A stretch of 64,000 nt of DNA, taken from assembly GCA_949751835.1 (NCBI GenBank), contig CATKHK010000006.1, positions 558,001-622,000 of the forward strand, read 5' to 3'. The notes below the pieces were generated by a model that did not search any database, had not been told where the DNA came from, and was given only the letters and a program-made list of their open reading frames with translations. The DNA is from Blepharisma japonicum. Taxonomy: Eukaryota > Ciliophora > Heterotrichea > Heterotrichida > Blepharismidae. Shown here piece by piece: positions 35,796 to 45,800 of this stretch (position 1 is the first letter of the stretch; every line of letters begins with the position of its first letter). The position numbers and the translations under genes were made by a program.

Positions 35796-37646
35796 ATGAC
35801 TGATACTTGGCGAGTGAAGCTCACTCAATGTAATCAAGCTATGCCTCAATGCCTTATCTCCTGTTTTCTAGGATGCATAGGGATCGCTATTGTGCAAGTT
35901 CAGGCCTTCAACAAAATAGATAAGCCCACTATGATGCCATGCATATGTGCATTGACTTGCTGTTGCTTTGGGACAGGCTACAACCGTAAAAAGCTCAGGC
36001 ATCACTATAAGATCAAAGGAAGCTATTTTATAGACTGTATTCTCTATGCTCTGCCTATTTATTCTTGTTTAGCTGCCCAGGAATACGCTGAAATTATTAA
36101 GCGAAAAGAAATTAAAATAGAGTCAGATCCAGTAGTAAAATTTATAAACCCGCCGATGATTTCTCCTGATCCTCAGCCTAATCCTCCTCATGAGATAAAG
36201 TCAGAAGAATCTTCTGAAGAAAAATCGTCAGTTTCTGTAAGTGATATTAGTTTGTCAGGAAATGCTAATGAAGAGGTCGAAGTCCAAGTTATTTCTCCCA
36301 AAGAACCATCTTTTGTTGATAATAATCCTCACACTTATATTGAAATGTATCCTTTGCACTATATGCAAAAAGAAACGGAAACTTCGATTGAGATAGAAAA
36401 TTCTATGGAAACCTATGTGGATTTAATTAAACCAGAAATAGGAATTTTGCCATTGGATGGGGAAAATCCGAATGTTTATTCTTTTAAAATAGGTTATGGG
36501 CCGTTTTCTTTTCTGAAAGGTGATCCCTACTATGATGCTGGACCACCCCCGACATATTTGACTCTTGAATATTTAAAAACCCCAAAAGCTACGGCTACTA
36601 AAGAAATTTTATATGGTCTTGAAGTACACAAAAATGGAGGACTAATTTGTGTAGACCAAGAAGCTATCAGCAAGCAAAAAGGAATTATAAAAGAAGTCAT
36701 TGGAAGCATCATAAAAAATATCGCAAGTGGCCTTGGAGCAGTCTCGATTTCATTGCCAGTCAGAATTTTTGAGCCTAGAACAGCTGGAGAACGATTAATA
36801 GACAAGTTTTCGTTTGCTACGATTTTTTTGAACCAAGCAGCGTTATTAGATAATCCTGTAGATCGCTTCAAAAGAGTTATGGCTTTTGCGGTCAGCGGCT
36901 TATATCTAGGAGCTCGCCAAGAAAAGCCTTTTAATCCTTTGCTTGGAGAGACCGTCCAATGTTATTTTCCAGATGGTACCGAAGTATATGTAGAGCATAC
37001 TTCACATAATCCTCCAAGAGATCATTTTGATGTCATTGGCAAAGGATATAGGATGTGGGGGTATTTAGAATTAGATGGGACACTAAGCTTTAATACACTT
37101 ACTGGGGAATTTAGAGGAAACACATATGTTTATTTCAATAATAGTGGACAATTAGTCAAATTTACACAGCCAAAATTGAAATTAGGGGGAATGATGACTG
37201 GAGATAGGACGCTTAACTGGGAAGGAGAATTTGAATTTAAAGACCAAAAATCAGGGTTGTATGGAGCAATAAGAATTGGAGACGATAAGAATAAATGGGC
37301 TGTAAAAAAGAAAAAAATGAGAAAAGATGATTTTGTGGGGAAAATTTGGGAATTTAATTATGCAGAAAGTAAGCAGGGTAGAGCGCTAGCAACTGTGACT
37401 GGATCGTGGATGAAGAAGTTTGTAGCTTTGGGAGACAAAAAAGAAAAAATCTGGCAGATTGATAGAGATCTTCCTATTAGACACATACCAGTGGATATAC
37501 CATTGCCGAGCGATTGGAGATTTAGAGAAGATCTAATATGGCTCAGCAAAAAGAATTTAGATTATGCTTCGCATTGGAAAGGTAGAATTGAAGCTAGACA
37601 AAGAGCAGATCGTGGGCTGAGAACTGAGCATTTAAAAAAGAAATAA
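35796..37646 (+). CDS. PLAC8 domain fused to oxysterol-binding protein domain (616 aa)
   Basis: ATG at 35796 (MTDTWRVK), no introns or TGA codons. Residues about 10-115 form a Cys-rich PLAC8 domain: CLISCFLGCIGIAIVQ, CCCFGTGYNRKKLRHHYKI and LAAQEYAEI. After an acidic Ser-rich linker (about 115-230), residues about 240-600 form the OSBP/ORP lipid-transfer domain. NPLLGET is followed by EHTSHNPP at 400-407, the family signature that is EQxSHHPP elsewhere; one His is Asn and the Gln is His. ORPs exchange sterols or PI4P at membrane contacts. A hydrophobic PLAC8 module could act as the membrane anchor; that is inference. Confidence 0.88.
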   Translation: MTDTWRVKLTQCNQAMPQCLISCFLGCIGIAIVQVQAFNKIDKPTMMPCICALTCCCFGTGYNRKKLRHHYKIKGSYFIDCILYALPIYSCLAAQEYAEIIKRKEIKIESDPVVKFINPPMISPDPQPNPPHEIKSEESSEEKSSVSVSDISLSGNANEEVEVQVISPKEPSFVDNNPHTYIEMYPLHYMQKETETSIEIENSMETYVDLIKPEIGILPLDGENPNVYSFKIGYGPFSFLKGDPYYDAGPPPTYLTLEYLKTPKATATKEILYGLEVHKNGGLICVDQEAISKQKGIIKEVIGSIIKNIASGLGAVSISLPVRIFEPRTAGERLIDKFSFATIFLNQAALLDNPVDRFKRVMAFAVSGLYLGARQEKPFNPLLGETVQCYFPDGTEVYVEHTSHNPPRDHFDVIGKGYRMWGYLELDGTLSFNTLTGEFRGNTYVYFNNSGQLVKFTQPKLKLGGMMTGDRTLNWEGEFEFKDQKSGLYGAIRIGDDKNKWAVKKKKMRKDDFVGKIWEFNYAESKQGRALATVTGSWMKKFVALGDKKEKIWQIDRDLPIRHIPVDIPLPSDWRFREDLIWLSKKNLDYASHWKGRIEARQRADRGLRTEHLKKK

Positions 37647-37910
37647 TTTTTTTATATTTGAAGATGTCTTTAATTATGATCTTATTTTAAAATCGTATAT
37701 AAAATCATTTTGGAATTAAATTGTCATAATAATCCGAAATAAACCATTAATAAATATTTTTCATCAGGATATTGAAATGGGGCTACCAAAATTAATTCAC
37801 TCATTTTTAAAATAATTTAGTAAAAATTCATCGAATTGCTTTTCTTTACAAAGAAATAAAGAGAAACTTAAGATAAAGATCAAAAGATTTATAACAAAAT
37901 TTAACTAAAA

Positions 37911-39113
37911 ATGAAGAATATGATTTTAGAACCTCATGAGAGGAACTCTAGGCAGCAGCAAGCAGAAAGACTCCCATTATCTTTATCTCCATCACTCTCA
38001 AATACTTTTTTTAACACGATCTCAAAGGCTGCTTCTCATATCTGAAAATTTTTATTTCCAAAAGCAGAAATAAATTCAATAGATCGAGCATCATCATTTC
38101 CTCCAAAACTTAGATTAATTGAGCCTATATCTCAATTTATAATCAGAGAAGATACAAATAAATTATCAAATAGTTTTGATGCAGAAAATTATCATCAATT
38201 ATTACCTGATAACTCCATCCCTTTTCAATATGAGCCAAGCCCTAAAAGCCTTGGATGCAAAAGGAAAATACCAGAAAGCCAGCTAGGTGAAGGAATAAAA
38301 AAAGTCAAAGTTAAAACTGAAGATTTTGAGTCTCAAACAAATTTTTTAAAACCAGAATTGCCAAATATTTCAAAAGATAAAAAAAGAGCTCCAACACCTT
38401 TTAAACAAGTCCATTCAAGTAAATCTGATAGCAGATTGAATTCAAAAATAGTTGACATAAAAGTAAAGGAAAGCGAAATTTTTGCCAAAAGATATGAAGA
38501 ATATTTCAAAGACATCGATTTTAGGACTATAAATGAAATTGGAATTAAAGAAAACAGAAAATTAAAACCTGAAAACGATACGAAAGAGGAAGAAAAATGC
38601 AAATATAAAAATAAAGATTTTAATTTGAATGAAGAAGCATCAAAAGAACAAAATGAAATTATAAGCAGCAATTGCACAGAAACACAGTCTTTGGATAGTG
38701 AGAACAAAAGAAGTCTAGAAGATAGAAATATTGGCACTAACCCAAAATATAAATTTGAGAGATGCATACCTAAATTAGCAATAAATTCTGATTCTGTTAT
38801 CAGCATAAATCAAGAAAAAAGAAATGAAAACTTTTGGATTAGCCCAAGCAATCTGCACAAAGAAAAGACTATCATTTCAGAAATTTCTCAATTTGACGTA
38901 AAAGATGCAAACAAAAGATCAAGTGCATTAGAAAGACAAAACAATAATTTAATCTCTATTAATAAAGATAGAAAATCAATAGAGAATCCGTTTTGTGCTA
39001 GTGAAAAAAAGCAAGAAGCCCCAAATGGAGAGGAAGATTTATTCAAAACGAATTTGTATTTTAATTTTCGAAAGCATAACGAAGAAGGTTCTTTCACTCC
39101 TCGAAAGAAATAA
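37911..39113 (+). CDS. Lys/Glu/Ser-rich protein, unknown function (400 aa)
   Basis: ATG at 37911, TAA at 39111-39113, one TGA read as Trp near residue 45. Highly charged, Asn/Ser-rich and probably disordered, with a basic cluster near 135-150 (KRKIPESQ, KKVKVK) that could act as a nuclear signal. No domain is recognised. The continuous open frame and ordinary codon use support a real gene. Confidence 0.65.
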
Positions 39114-39347
39114 GAAAGCAAGAATTAAATAATTTAGATCGATTTTATATTGATTTATATAAATTTTATTAAAGGGTCTCTAAAATTAATTGGAATTATT
39201 TTAAATAATTTTGAATTTGAAAGTCTATAAATCATGAATATTAAGCATAGTATACTTAACGATAAGCTCACCAAATTTATAAATCAATTATAAAAAACAT
39301 AAAAATTATAAAAGTCCATAAATTCTCTTCCTTGATATTTAAACAAA

Positions 39348-40679
39348 ATGAAAACATCAACCGATGGATTTCATAATGAAAGCAAAATAATAAAAATTAA
39401 TTATTCTATCAAAATCATGGAATCCAAAAATTCAAGAAAATCAGAACAAAGCAGTCTCCATTTCTCTAAATCTTCAAATATACTAAACGTCAAAAGGAAA
39501 AGTTTAGGGGATCTTCCACAAAAAAATCCACAAAAAGCAGTTCTTGTGACTTCAGGCACCTCATCTCCTCAACCTAGTTTTTTTCTGCATGAAAAATCCC
39601 CAGAAAAATCAAAATTAAGAGCAATTCGGTCAAGTTCTGCATCTCGGCAAACAAAATTAAATGTTTCCAAAACTGAGTCCAAACGTTTAATATTAAAACC
39701 TAATATACCAAGTGGAATAACTTCTCCTCAAAATGATAGCATGACTGGCTTACTCAACTTAAGTAGTGCAATTTCAAGAAGTAATACAAATTCAAGGTTA
39801 AAAGTGCCAATATTTCCCAATTCTTTGGCAAGCGAAATAAATCCATCGAAATTAATGCAGAAATTTAAAATTCAAGATGCTAAATCTGATGCTGAAGCTT
39901 TTGATATAAAACTATCTCAGGATCTTGCAGCTTGCAAAGGCTCAGAAGATCTAAAGTTTATGGCTTATCAAAAATTATTTGATGAAATCATATTAAATGA
40001 TAAAGAATTCAGCAAATTGCTCATGAAAATTAAAAGTGCTTATGAAAAGATGATTTTCAAATGCGATTATGATAACTCAAAAGACATAAAACGAGAAAAT
40101 ATAGAGCTCACCTTAAAACTTGAAGAAAAAAACGCTTTAATTAGCAGTCTTGAAAGAGAAAAATCAGAAATTTGGCAGGAGTTGAAAAAACTCAAAAAAG
40201 AATTAAACGCATTAAAATATGAGGAAAGAGGACCTTCAAGATTAAGCCAAAATAAAGATATTTCTGCATTAGAAAAAGAAAATAGGGATCTACTAAAGCG
40301 AGAAAAAAAATTCCTCAAACTTTTTTCGATTTTAAAATCTAAAGGATATCCTATTGATGAAGGATTAGCCTTTCTGAACTCGAAAAGACATAAGCAGCTT
40401 TCAGATTTTCTTAATAAATCAAAAGAAAGCATTAATGAAACTGTATATAGCAATCGTCAAGAAGACTCAGAAGGAAGCAGCACAGCTTGTGAAAAGAAAT
40501 CAAACAGAATTAAGCCTCCACATTTAAAGCGTCCGAATCTAAGCTCCACAACTCCAGTTCCAAAACTTTCTTCATTTAACTCGACCCAAATGAGTTTTCA
40601 AGAAGAATTTATGTCAAATTATGATAATTTTTCCGAATCTTGGCGTGGACAAATTCCCAAAAAAGACATCCCTTTATAA
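39348..40679 (+). CDS. Coiled-coil protein, unknown function (443 aa)
   Basis: ATG at 39348, with later in-frame ATG codons possible. The first half is Ser/Pro/Lys-rich and disordered; residues about 230-330 form a coiled coil, ending in FLKLFSILKSKGYPIDE and a basic Ser-rich tail. No family recognised; cytoskeletal or centriolar proteins often look like this. Its 3' end (from about 40500) is present again as a decayed copy at about 42045-42195. Confidence 0.75.
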   Translation: MKTSTDGFHNESKIIKINYSIKIMESKNSRKSEQSSLHFSKSSNILNVKRKSLGDLPQKNPQKAVLVTSGTSSPQPSFFLHEKSPEKSKLRAIRSSSASRQTKLNVSKTESKRLILKPNIPSGITSPQNDSMTGLLNLSSAISRSNTNSRLKVPIFPNSLASEINPSKLMQKFKIQDAKSDAEAFDIKLSQDLAACKGSEDLKFMAYQKLFDEIILNDKEFSKLLMKIKSAYEKMIFKCDYDNSKDIKRENIELTLKLEEKNALISSLEREKSEIWQELKKLKKELNALKYEERGPSRLSQNKDISALEKENRDLLKREKKFLKLFSILKSKGYPIDEGLAFLNSKRHKQLSDFLNKSKESINETVYSNRQEDSEGSSTACEKKSNRIKPPHLKRPNLSSTTPVPKLSSFNSTQMSFQEEFMSNYDNFSESWRGQIPKKDIPL

Positions 40680-40711
40680 CTAATATAATTTTTCTAATAA
40701 ATTTTTAATAA

Positions 40712-41281
40712 ATGCCTCGAGACTCCAAAGGCAAGAACAAAAAATGGTCAAAACATAAAGGAAAGGACTACGGAAGATCAAAACTTGAAAAGCTCCAAGA
40801 ACTTGCTGCTAAAAAAGGAGTAGAAGTCTGGGAAATCGACCCTAATGAAATTTCTTCTGGTGATGAGTCAGAAGAAGAGGAAGGGATAAACGAGGTTGAA
40901 GAGCACGAAGAAGAGGAAGAAACCAAAACTCCTCAAGAAGAAAATAAAAAAGAAGAACAAGAAGACAGTGATGAAGAAGAAGAAAAATATGAAGGAGAAG
41001 TTGTGGTTGGGCATCAAGGATTAATGGAAATATCAAACCCGAACAGAGCAAGAGGAATTCCGAAATCTTGGGACCCGCCACAAGAAAGCGGAAATAGAAG
41101 AGGAGGGTACAAAGGACAAGAAGAAGGTAAAAGTAAGGGACCAAAAGTTAGTAAATCTGATAAAGAAAGGCTTGAAGAAATAAGAGCAAGAAGGGACGCA
41201 GCATCAAGACAAAGAGAAGAAAATAAGAAAAAGCAAGAAAAACTTAAAGAAGAAGCTGCGAACAAGTTTAAGAAAAAATAA
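40712..41281 (+). CDS. PDAP1: PDAP1 (28-kDa acid/heat-stable phosphoprotein) homologue (189 aa)
   Basis: Starts 32 bases after the preceding stop. A basic N-terminus rich in Lys is followed by an acidic stretch (about 48-95), then GLMEISNPNRARG, the most conserved PDAP1 motif, and a charged helical C-terminus (ERLEEIRARRDAASRQREE). The overall layout equals PDAP1/HASPP28. In animals PDAP1 binds PDGF-A and acts as an RNA-binding or translation-related phosphoprotein; the role in ciliates is unknown. A truncated duplicate lies at 42341-42634. Confidence 0.85.
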   Translation: MPRDSKGKNKKWSKHKGKDYGRSKLEKLQELAAKKGVEVWEIDPNEISSGDESEEEEGINEVEEHEEEEETKTPQEENKKEEQEDSDEEEEKYEGEVVVGHQGLMEISNPNRARGIPKSWDPPQESGNRRGGYKGQEEGKSKGPKVSKSDKERLEEIRARRDAASRQREENKKKQEKLKEEAANKFKKK

Positions 41282-41339
41282 ATAACCAGAGATAATTGGT
41301 GTTTAAGAGAAAGATAATAAGGGTTTTGGCTATAAATAA

Positions 41340-41648
41340 ATGGCTAGCTCAATAGGTAAAGCTTTTGCTGCCGACCCCAAGATTGAAAAAGATGATTTAA
41401 TGGACTACTTGCACTGGGTTAAACAAATCCTAGGCCTAGTTTTCGGGATTATTGCTGGAAGCATGAAATATACAGGATTCCCAGTAATCATCATATTTGC
41501 AATTGCACTTAGTGCTGTATCCCTATTCTATGCATGGAAAATCATCAAAACCGAAGAAATTGAAGCATGGGACATTGTTTCTGAAGCATTTGGACCAGCA
41601 TTTTTCAGCTTTGTGCTTGCATGGATATTATCATACACATTCCTATAA
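41340..41648 (+). CDS. RAB5IF: RAB5IF-like ER membrane protein (102 aa)
   Basis: Short frame beginning 58 bases after PDAP1. It has LHWVKQILGLVFGIIAG and a central hydrophobic pair of helices, then ...AWDIVSEAFGPAFFSFVLAWILSYT. This is the Rab5-interacting/EMC6-related fold of RAB5IF (C20orf24/OPTI), a small three-span protein connected with respirasome assembly and multipass membrane protein insertion in animals. No TGA or intron. Confidence 0.8.
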   Translation: MASSIGKAFAADPKIEKDDLMDYLHWVKQILGLVFGIIAGSMKYTGFPVIIIFAIALSAVSLFYAWKIIKTEEIEAWDIVSEAFGPAFFSFVLAWILSYTFL

Positions 41649-41679
41649 TAATTTAGTTTATGCAATTCTTAGTAATTTA

Positions 41680-41745
41680 ATTCTGAAAATAGCTTTAGTC
41701 GTTCATAGTTACATTTAATATGCTATTTGGGTTACTTAAGAAAAT
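41680..41745 (-). pseudogene. Decayed 3' tip of calpain gene (duplication remnant)
   Basis: The stretch with TAGCTTTAGTCGTTCATAG and ACATTTAATATGCTATTTG aligns with 42885-42930 at the intact calpain 3' end. It sits just after RAB5IF, where the convergent calpain end would originally have lain. Confidence 0.6.
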
Positions 41746-42044
41746 TTCTTTTTCAGAAAAAGTATTGGCAAAAGCAATTTAAGACAAATTTAAAACAGAG
41801 AAATAACGAATAAATTGGCTTGCTGCAGAAAAAACAAAGTTTTGTAGGAGTTGCCAGGAAAAGTGAAATTTTGACACTAGAAAACAGAAAATTTATGAAA
41901 TTTGAAGTAAAGCAAAAAAGATGATTCAAATTTATTTTATGTGAATGTCACTAAAGAATATTCTAAAGTACTCTAACTCAAATGTCTGATTACTGATTAA
42001 TATAACCATAATTATAAATGAAATCCAAGCACATTTAAAACTTA

Positions 42045-42195
42045 AGTTTCAAAATTAAAGCCCCCAAATCTAACTTCAAACTCCGGTCCTAACTTTTTTG
42101 ATTTAACTCTATCCAAACTAGTTTCATGAAGAATTATAAAAAGTTTGCAAGTCTTGGTGTTTTCAAATTCCCAAAAAAGACTATATTTCAATTAA
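42045..42195 (+). pseudogene. Decayed 3' end of the coiled-coil gene
   Basis: Recognisable copy of 40505-40680 (AAAGCCCCCAAATCTAACTT, CAAATTCCCAAAAAAGAC), with many substitutions and small deletions that destroy the frame. Confidence 0.75.
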
Positions 42196-42289
42196 AATGA
42201 TCATGCCCAATTTTAAGCTACCGTTCCTCATTTTTCAAAAATCATTAGAATAAAGTTTAATATTAGTCTCCATGTATTTTATATAAATT

Positions 42290-42640
42290 TTCTAATAAAT
42301 TTTAATAAATCCCTCAAGAAAGAAAAGGAAAGAGCAAAAAATGGCTAAACATAAAGAAAAAATTCTCGAAATATCAAAACTTGAAAAACTTCAAGAGCTT
42401 GCGGCTAAGCAAGGTGTAGAAGGCTGGGAAATAGACCTTAATGAAATTTCTTCAGAAGATGAGTTAGAAGAAGAGGAAGGGATAAATGAGATTAAAGAGC
42501 ATGAAGGACAAGAAACCATAATTTTACAGGAGGAAAATAAAAATGAAGAGCTTGAAATTTTGAAAAGAAGAAGAGAAGAACTAAGTGCAATGCTAAAAGA
42601 TGTCGAAGAACAAGAAAAATACAAACCTTATTAATACGTT
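42290..42640 (+). pseudogene. Truncated PDAP1 duplicate
   Basis: The first 60 codons (from ATG 42341, KLEKLQELAAKQGVEGWEIDLNEIS) closely follow PDAP1, including its 5' flank. The start codon of the parent has become CTC-like sequence and the conserved GLMEISNPNR core is deleted. A 97-aa open frame remains (42341-42634) and could still be translated, but it lacks the PDAP1 motif. Confidence 0.75.
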
Positions 42641-42855
42641 TAATTAAAATATTAGTGCTTAAGAGAAAGATAATAAGAACTTTACCTACCCCATCCTTGA
42701 TGGAATTAAAAATAATTTCTGAAAAGTATATATTTAGAAAATATCCTAGACACTAGCATTGAAGCATATTGTAAACATTTCTGAAGCATTTTTGGCCAGT
42801 CTGCTTGAGCATGCGTAATTACATATTCCTATGACACTTAAATTTATGAAATTCT
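42640..42855 (+). pseudogene. Decayed RAB5IF duplicate
   Basis: The parental 5' flank (CTTAAGAGAAAGATAATAAG) and the C-terminal codons (ACATTTCTGAAGCATTTTTG, TTACATATTCCTATGA) are recognisable. The start codon and the central coding region are lost. Confidence 0.7.
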
Positions 42856-42867
42856 TATTAGTCTAAT

Positions 42868-45800
42868 TTAAGGTAATTCGCTAATAGTAGCTTTTGGATC
42901 ATCCACTGTCACATTTAATATATAGTTTCCATACCCTCTTTCTCCTTTATACATACTTGCACATACAATTGTAAAAGAATTTCCTTTATCAAGCGGGACC
43001 TCAGCGCTTACAACTTTTAAGTCAGTAGGGCATCCTGATGTTTTTAAAATATTTTTGCTAGGATCTTTTACTCGTTGATTTCCATAGAAAATCATAAATA
43101 TTATAGGGAGTTTTCCTTTAAACATATCAACGGCTTCTTTTTGAGTTAAGACTATAAATGCAGTGCATGGCTTAGAGACTTTTATGAGATATTGTGGATT
43201 ATCAGAAAATTCTACTTGTGGATTATCTTTGCAAGGAAGCCCTGCAGCTCTTTTTCCACTCCATGATCCTTCAATTTCGTTTAATTTGTTCCATTTCTTA
43301 TCATCAAAAATTCTGCAGATGTATAATGATTTATATTCCCACACAAAATCGTCTAAGCACATTCAGAAAATCCCATCATCTTTTTCTTCAAATTTAAGCT
43401 TGTCTTTGAATTTTTTGGTCCATTTAAAGCTGCTATCACTCCAGTCTCCACGCCATTCTGTGCCGAATTGTCCATGAGGGTTTTTTAAGTTGATAAGCCT
43501 TTCTCCATCGAGCTCAATTATATTTAATATTGCATAAGCATGACCCTGAACTATTCCATTTTCAGAAACAGCTAAATCGCCTTGAGGATTTTCTGGCGAC
43601 CCTGCGCCCATTAAATACCCATTTTCATAAAAGTTAAGCATTTTGCTCCACAAGGCGTCTGAGTTATTTTGGGCTGACTCTAAACGAATTTCTTCAGGTG
43701 CTCCTTTAGTGAGGTCTTCAAGAGCATAGTGAACCTTTCCAGCAGCAATGGAATCATAGGTGCCATATAATTTTGCATAAGCCTTTTCTAGCAGCATTGG
43801 CCATAGTTCAGTTCCAGAAACTGTTCTTGAAAAGGCTCATTCGCCTTGATCGTTAACTGGAAATATATCGTCAACAATAATATAAACTTCGTCACCGTTT
43901 CTATAAAATTTCATTATATATGCTCCACATTTTGGATCAGGCTTTTCTCCTTTAAAAATGTTTTCAACCCTATTTAGGCTTTCTTGTGAGGCATCTTTAG
44001 GTTTTTCACTCAAATTTACCCCTAAAACACAGAGAGCGCTTAAAAAGTAACAATCTCCTAAAGCACCTTGCTTAATGTCTTCTGGCGATACTCCACCTTC
44101 GTATAAAACGCATTCATCGCCAGCTCTTTTCCAGCCTGACACAAAATGGCTGCTTTTTTCTCCAAGCGATTTTTTATCTGCTGGGAATTGTTTATCAGTG
44201 AATTTTTCATGAGTCGCTCTAAATCTTTCAACGATTTTTTGATATTTTTCAGGGCTATCAACCATCTCATCAATAGGAATGTCTTGTCGATTTTGCTGTT
44301 CTTGCTTAGCTTTTTGTCGTTGTTCATGGATTTTTTTAGCTGTTTCCATACGTTTTAGCATAGCTTTTTTTTCGATTGATTCTCTTTTTTTGATTATTTT
44401 TCTTTCTTCAGCGAGCTCTACTTTATATTGCTCCTTTATGCTTTCAAATCTGATTCTTTGTATTGGGTTAAGTTTTTCAAGCTGCTCTTTGGCTCTTTGA
44501 TATTTTTCAAATATTGATCCTTTTGGTCCTAAGTTAACTTGAATCCCAAAGGCTTTAAGCTCTACAGCTTTTGCAGTAAACAAGCTATTTAAAAACATAA
44601 TCTCATTGCTTTTTGATGATATTGCTCCAGATAAAATTAATAATTGGAAATTGATCATTAACTCTATTTCCTGTAAATACTGCTTTTTAGCTCTTTTTTC
44701 TTCTTGATGAATTTCAGCATAAATATCTCTTAAATTTCCTAGTTCTCTTGAAGATGATCTCCATGCTTTATTTTCATCTTTTTTAGGAACTTCAAAAATC
44801 GTCCTTTGTCTTAAGGCTTGAGCCATATGGTTTAGGTGGTTTATTTTGTCTTTACTCTCGGCATAGGTGGCAAAATCTTCTATTCTGGAGACTCCTTTTT
44901 TCATTAAATAGTTTTCTTTAGCTTCAAGCCAAGCTTTTTTCATTGCTTTAGGATGGGTGGAAGGGTTCACATATTTATAAGCAGTCCCAAGTTGTACTGG
45001 AGAAATTCCAGTAATAAAAATAAATACTAATGCTATTAAAACTTCAGCCAAAGAGCCAATAGCTATGCCAGCGGAAACCGGATCAACCCAAATTATACAG
45101 ATAACTCCATATATCATGATAAGTCCAATAGTTCCACACATCATAAGTCCAAGCTCGTTATATTTGATTAATCTATCATTTTTAGTTTCATATTTGTATA
45201 TAGGGAAAATCCATGGTGAAAAAAATATCGGCTCTGTCCTCATACGACGAATTGAGGTAAATAGAGAAATTGATGAACAAATAAAAATAAAAGCTACACA
45301 AGTATAGTAAGATATTGTAAATCCTGCATAAATTCCAAGTCTTTCTGTGAGGTAAAGACCAACAGCTAAGCCAGTCCAAGATGCTAAAAATATAAAAATA
45401 ATTGATAAATATTTAATAATAGAGGTTTTCCACCAATTCTTGTATAAAAATTTGAAGAATCTGTAAATATGGTCTAGAAGGAGATGAAGGATGGTGAGAC
45501 CAAAAAATGCTATAGAAAATGAAGCCCCATATTTATATGTTCCATCAACAGCATATATAATCCCTGCTTGAAGTCCTAAAAATATAAGCATATTCAAATA
45601 TGAAAGTATTGCTCCGTAATCACCTTTATGCAATTTGCCTGTGAAAAATGCTTTGAAAAAATTGGTTTCTTTTTTTCATTCCCTCAGCATCTTTGGAGTT
45701 GATTCTCTTAATGTTTCGATATTGATCATTCCTGATTTAAGTTTCATTTCATCTCTTTTATCTAATGCCACTATATATGTTTTTTCAAGACTTTTTTCTT

